Part shown: piece after piece, positions 60,362-64,000 of the stretch
How positions within the stretch are numbered: the first letter of the stretch is position 1
Layout: the number at the start of each line of letters is the position of its first letter
DNA from: Selenomonas sp. TAMA-11512
GTDB lineage: Bacteria > Bacillota > Negativicutes > Selenomonadales > Selenomonadaceae
NCBI RefSeq assembly: GCF_037076525.1
Contig: NZ_AP029018.1
Span: 1,761,001-1,825,000, forward strand
Length of the DNA: 64,000 bases
Direction: 5' to 3'
Notes under the pieces: generated by a model
Seen by the model: the letters and a program-made list of their open reading frames with translations, nothing else
Told to the model about the DNA's origin: nothing
The model's database searches: none
Translations under genes and position numbers: made by a program

Positions 60362-60406
60362 AAAAAGTCACTCTCCCGTTCAATCTTTCTCATACAATCA
60401 ATGGAG

Positions 60407-62857
60407 TCAAAGAATCGGTTTTCCATTATCGTCATCAAACGTCGCCGTACAGCGGGGATACTTCCCGCACCCCCAGAACGCTCCGTTGCGTCCCTGCATC
60501 AAGCGCAGAAATCCTTCTCTGCAGCGAGGGCAGGCATACCCGCTTGTCGCCTTTTCACCCGCCTGTTCCATGGCGGCTGCGGGAGGCTTCGATGTGCGGC
60601 TCTTGTCTCTCATCGATGGCGTGCCGCGCGCAAATGAGGACGAATACAAAGAACTGTCCTGCATGTATTCTGCGGTAAAGGCCGCCATTTCCTCCTCCGA
60701 CAGATAGGGTGACGCCGCGCGGCCGCTCGGTCTTCCTGCCGCAATCTTTTGCGTGCTCCCCACCGCGCGTATGCCGGCAGGCGGCTCGCGATCGTAAGCG
60801 CTCACCGTAAAGGAGGTATTCGCGCTCTGCCGCCGCGCGGCAAGATCCGGCTTTCCGGCGGCATCCGGCGCGGTCATGCGGCACTGAGGGAAATTCGTAC
60901 AGCCCCAAAATGCGCCGTGCTTTCCCTCTCTCTTCTCCAGCATGCCCTTTTGACATCGGGGACACACGATGCCGTCTTCCGTCTTGATGACTTCGTCGGC
61001 CGCTTTTTCGACAATCGATGTCAGCAGCTCCACCTGTCCCCGAAGGAACGCGTCCATATCTCCCTCGCCCTCCGCCATGGAGTGCAGGGCATCCTCCCAG
61101 ACGGCCGTCGTATCGGGATAGAGCAGTTCTTCCGGCAGGGCATCGACGAGCATATATCCCGTCTCTGTCGGATACAGCTCCTTTTTCTTCCCCTTTGCGC
61201 GCAGGAATTTCCGCTTGATGAGATCTTCTATGATACTCGCGCGCGTCGCCTCTGTACCGATTCCATAGACGGCCTTCAGCTTCTTCTTCGCCGTCTCATC
61301 CTTGACGTACTTATGGATCTCTTTCATCCCCTGCAGCAGGGTGGACGGCGTAAAGCGCGAGGGCGACTTTGTCGCCTTCTCCTGCAGTTCTCCCTCCGTG
61401 TAGCGGACGGAAGCCCCTTTTTTCAACGGTGGCAACGAGGTCTCATCGTCTTCACCCGCTTCATCCCCGTCCTCTTCCGCGCTCCCCTCCTTTGTTCCCT
61501 TCACCTTCTTCCGATAGAGCGCACGCCAGCCCGGGTCGACCTCTGTGCGGCCGCTCGCGCGGAAGACCTCCTCATGACAGGTGACTTCCAGCTTCGTCTG
61601 CTCATAGCGGTGCACGGGATAAAATTGCGCGATGTACGCCTGCGCCACGAGAAAGTAAATATTCCGCTCCATGTCCGATAGTTTGTCCGGCGCCGGCTTT
61701 ACCCGCGTCGGAATGATGGCGTGGTGCGCCGATATCTTCTTGTCGTTCCACGCGCGGCTCTTGATGTCCGTATCGGCTCCCTGCGCCCACACGGCAAGAT
61801 CACCGTCAAGCGCCGTGAGGTGTTCGAGAATCGCGGCAGCATCCCCCCTCTGACTTTCGGGGAGGTATTCGCTGTCCGATCGGGGATACGTCGTCAGTTT
61901 TTTCTCATAGAGCTTCTGTGCCGTATCCAGGACCTGCTGCGGCTCAAGACCGTATCGTTTCCCTGCCGCGACCTGCAACGACGAGAGCGAATACGGCAAG
62001 CGCTGCGGCTCCTCTTTCTTCGCCTTCTGATACAGGGTAATCTTTCCTTCCGTCTCCTTGTGCGCATCGAAATCCGCCAGACGCTCTTTTGCGTATTCGA
62101 TGTCGAGAAGGCGTCCCGCCGCGTCGAGCCCGGGCATATCCTCCTTAAGCTTCCAAATGGCGGAGAAGCTTCCGCTCTCCGCTTGAAAGTTCGCCTTGAT
62201 GCCGTAGTGCGACACGCTCTTGAAATTTTCTATTTCACGCTCTCGGCGCACGACAAGCGCCAGTGTCGGCGTCTTGACACGGCCGACAGGCAGCACGAGC
62301 TTCGCGTGCCCGCCGCGCTGCGCCGCCAGCGTATAGGCGCGCGAGAGATTCATCCCGATGAGCCAGTCCGCTCTTGCTCTCGCGAGTGCCGACTGCTTCA
62401 GGGGATGAAATACATCGTTGTCCTGCATGGAGGACAGCGCTTTTCGGATGCTCATCTCATCAAGTGCATTGAGGAGCAGGCGCTTCACGGGACGCTCGTT
62501 GTGCAGATAGTCCAGGATTTCATCGATGAGGAGCTGCCCCTCGCGATCCGGATCACCCGCATGGACGATTTCGTCCGCTTTCTGCATGAGCCCGGCAATG
62601 AGGCGAAACTGCTTCTCCGACGACTTCACTATGACAAGCCGCCACGAAGCGGGAACGATGGGAAGATCCTCCGCGCGCCAGCGTCCATAGCGCTCATCGT
62701 ACTCCTCCGGCTCCGCCTGCCGCAGGATATGTCCGAAGGCCCACGTGACGATGCCTTCCCCCGTCTCCAGGTAGCCGTCATGACGCCGCACGGGTCCCTT
62801 TAAGCACTTGGCAATCTCCGCTCCCATGGACGGCTTCTCCGCAATAAATAAACGCAC
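60407..62857 (-). CDS. topB: DNA topoisomerase III
   Basis: 816-aa type IA topoisomerase. The Toprim domain has LFIAEKPSMGAEIAK and HAGDPDREGQLLIDEIL. The catalytic tyrosine is in KLTTYPRSDSEYL (about 327). PVGRVKTPTLALVVRRE is the conserved core segment. Two C-terminal zinc ribbons (CPRCQKGML...CTNFPQC and CPRCREGFL...CGKYPRC) flank a low-complexity stretch. AGGTGATGAG precedes GTG 62857, the start. Confidence 0.93.
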   Translation of the reverse strand: MRLFIAEKPSMGAEIAKCLKGPVRRHDGYLETGEGIVTWAFGHILRQAEPEEYDERYGRWRAEDLPIVPASWRLVIVKSSEKQFRLIAGLMQKADEIVHAGDPDREGQLLIDEILDYLHNERPVKRLLLNALDEMSIRKALSSMQDNDVFHPLKQSALARARADWLIGMNLSRAYTLAAQRGGHAKLVLPVGRVKTPTLALVVRREREIENFKSVSHYGIKANFQAESGSFSAIWKLKEDMPGLDAAGRLLDIEYAKERLADFDAHKETEGKITLYQKAKKEEPQRLPYSLSSLQVAAGKRYGLEPQQVLDTAQKLYEKKLTTYPRSDSEYLPESQRGDAAAILEHLTALDGDLAVWAQGADTDIKSRAWNDKKISAHHAIIPTRVKPAPDKLSDMERNIYFLVAQAYIAQFYPVHRYEQTKLEVTCHEEVFRASGRTEVDPGWRALYRKKVKGTKEGSAEEDGDEAGEDDETSLPPLKKGASVRYTEGELQEKATKSPSRFTPSTLLQGMKEIHKYVKDETAKKKLKAVYGIGTEATRASIIEDLIKRKFLRAKGKKKELYPTETGYMLVDALPEELLYPDTTAVWEDALHSMAEGEGDMDAFLRGQVELLTSIVEKAADEVIKTEDGIVCPRCQKGMLEKREGKHGAFWGCTNFPQCRMTAPDAAGKPDLAARRQSANTSFTVSAYDREPPAGIRAVGSTQKIAAGRPSGRAASPYLSEEEMAAFTAEYMQDSSLYSSSFARGTPSMRDKSRTSKPPAAAMEQAGEKATSGYACPRCREGFLRLMQGRNGAFWGCGKYPRCTATFDDDNGKPIL

Positions 62858-62908
62858 CTCATCACCTCACTTTCAACGCCGTCTTATATATACGCACAAA
62901 GCGCTCCG

Positions 62909-64000
62909 TCAATCCCACACAACGACCAACGGCTTCCCCATCTCTGCCTTGCACTGTTTCGCGACGGACTGAATTTCCAGGTCAGCCGCTCTATGATTGT
63001 GTTTTCCGTCCTTTGTGAGGAGATGCAGGACGACGGCATCTGCCCGCTCCTCCGCCTCCAGCCTTTCGACGAAGCCCTCGTATGTTACGTCGGCGGCCTC
63101 CGCAATCGCAAGCAACAAGGAAAGCCGACGCACCGTCTTCCACTCCTCCTGCGAAAGCATCATAGAATAGCGGTAGGATCGCACCGTCTTGTTGCTGATG
63201 CCATGATGGAAGCCGGCAATGTAGGCTGCCATCAGCTGTTCTCTGTGTGTCATGCCGTAAAGCGGCGCATGCCCGATGATGAACGCGGAATGTCGCGCAT
63301 GGTCATAGTAGTTGATGATTTTCCCCGCATCGTGCAGCCATGCCGCAATCGACAGGATTTCCCCGGCTCGCTTGTCCGCCCCGTGGAGCTTCGGCAGCTG
63401 CTCAAACAGGGAGCCGGTCAGACGATGAACGAGCTCCAGATGTCCCATGCGTCGATTCGTGCGCAGAAGATAGTTCTGCACGGAGAAGTTCAGCACATCT
63501 TCAACGACGGGCGACCCGTTCCCGTATTTTTCTCCATAGTATTCATAAAAAGCACCGTCTCGAAGGCCGCAGCCGGAGACGATGATATCTCGTCCTCCGC
63601 TGAACCGCAGCAGCGCGCGGATGATCGCCGCGCCGCCGGCAATGATATCCGCGCGCTCAGGAGAGAGCCCTCTGATTTTCTTGCGGCTGCCATAGGAGGA
63701 CTTGATGAGCGCCTGATACGTATCATTGAACCGATTGTAAGGGATGACATAATTATGGATTCGGGAGAGCTGATACCTGACTTTGGACATATCCATTTTG
63801 GCGAGGGTTCGCACGGTTCCGCCGACGCCTATAACGGGAAGCCTCTTCCCTTTCGCCCACGGAATCGACTCTTTAAACGCCCTTTCGATAAACTTCGTGC
63901 ACTTCTCCATGTCCACCGGCGTGACAGTTCCATGGAGTGCAAACTGATCCGTCAGCGTCACGGTGCCGATGGGCACGGAGACGGACTTTTCAATCCTGCG
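62909..64000 (-). CDS. Ppx/GppA phosphatase with C-terminal HD domain (5' end outside the window)
   Basis: About 363 codons are visible; the N-terminal nucleotide-binding part lies beyond 64000, because the frame is open to the edge (RIEKSVSVPIGTVTLTDQF). The Ppx half shows VIGVGGTVRTLAKMD and LSPERADIIAGGAAIIRALL. The HD domain follows with AWLHDAGKII, HARHSAFIIGHAPLYGMT and GFHHG. Such enzymes hydrolyse polyphosphate or pppGpp. It is followed on the same strand by topB. Confidence 0.9.
   Translation of the reverse strand, partial: RRIEKSVSVPIGTVTLTDQFALHGTVTPVDMEKCTKFIERAFKESIPWAKGKRLPVIGVGGTVRTLAKMDMSKVRYQLSRIHNYVIPYNRFNDTYQALIKSSYGSRKKIRGLSPERADIIAGGAAIIRALLRFSGGRDIIVSGCGLRDGAFYEYYGEKYGNGSPVVEDVLNFSVQNYLLRTNRRMGHLELVHRLTGSLFEQLPKLHGADKRAGEILSIAAWLHDAGKIINYYDHARHSAFIIGHAPLYGMTHREQLMAAYIAGFHHGISNKTVRSYRYSMMLSQEEWKTVRRLSLLLAIAEAADVTYEGFVERLEAEERADAVVLHLLTKDGKHNHRAADLEIQSVAKQCKAEMGKPLVVVWD

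Noticed and set aside
1-64000. tRNA or rRNA genes
   Set aside because: No acceptor/T-loop patterns (such as GGTTCRA with matching stems) or rRNA-like stretches were noticed on either strand by eye.

Overview
The window reads as chromosomal DNA from a Gram-negative-type Firmicute of the Negativicutes, most likely a Selenomonas-like organism. This is an inference from gene content and order. The order sigH-yacP-rlmB-thyX-mrnC-cysS-ispF-ispD-yacL-carD is the Firmicutes arrangement, yet many genes encode Sec-exported proteins without a Gram-positive anchor. A reverse-type rubrerythrin points to an anaerobe. Base composition is GC-rich except for one clearly foreign AT-rich block (about 30.9-35.7 kb) and the ankyrin gene region.

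Layout. 0-2.8 kb: a secreted 5'-nucleotidase and a SAM methyltransferase. 2.9-10.6 kb (minus strand): five secreted proteins of unknown function downstream of an SPFH / zinc-ribbon / TPM operon that resembles B. subtilis ydjI-ydjG-ydjH without pspA. 10.9-13.9 kb: a solute-binding lipoprotein coupled to a membrane-spanning LuxR-type regulator, with no transporter. 14.2-20.5 kb: seven tandem paralogous secreted proteins sharing an Asp-rich TDLDxNGRLE loop, an expansion I cannot assign to a known family. 20.8-21.7 kb: class I fructose-bisphosphate aldolase with a clear promoter.

21.9-36.4 kb is an accessory island. It holds an ankyrin protein, two pseudogenes, a 39-bp repeat, and a type I restriction-modification operon (hsdM-hsdS-hsdR plus HIRAN and J-like genes). 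The hsdM gene is cut inside its SAM-binding motif by an AT-rich insert carrying a Gabija-like pair (OLD/TOPRIM nuclease and UvrD-like helicase) and a broken KilA-N gene. The hsdS gene is split into two frames. Between hsdS and hsdR, on the opposite strand, lies a candidate small RNA gene with promoter, multibranch fold and terminator.

36.6-39.7 kb: an amidohydrolase, an Rpn-type nuclease flanked by a partial duplication of the amidohydrolase 3' end, and a flavodoxin-like lipoprotein. 39.9-51.5 kb (minus strand) is conserved housekeeping: sigma-H, RNA maturation and modification, thymidylate synthesis, Cys-tRNA synthetase, the MEP isoprenoid pathway, CarD and the t6A genes tsaD/rimI/tsaB/tsaE. 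51.6-64 kb: rubrerythrin with a long structured leader, a HAD phosphatase, a YvrJ peptide, an SGNH-like protein with altered catalytic blocks, hexokinase, a VOC protein, an orphan HsdR-like helicase with a degenerate motif II, a CNNM/CorC transporter, topoisomerase III and the C-terminal part of a Ppx/GppA phosphatase.

Two families of small dispersed repeats run through the window. One is a MITE-like element with termini close to GGAAGCNCNGATAAA. The other is a short palindrome built on CTACCCGAAAT. No tRNA, rRNA or CRISPR array was seen.
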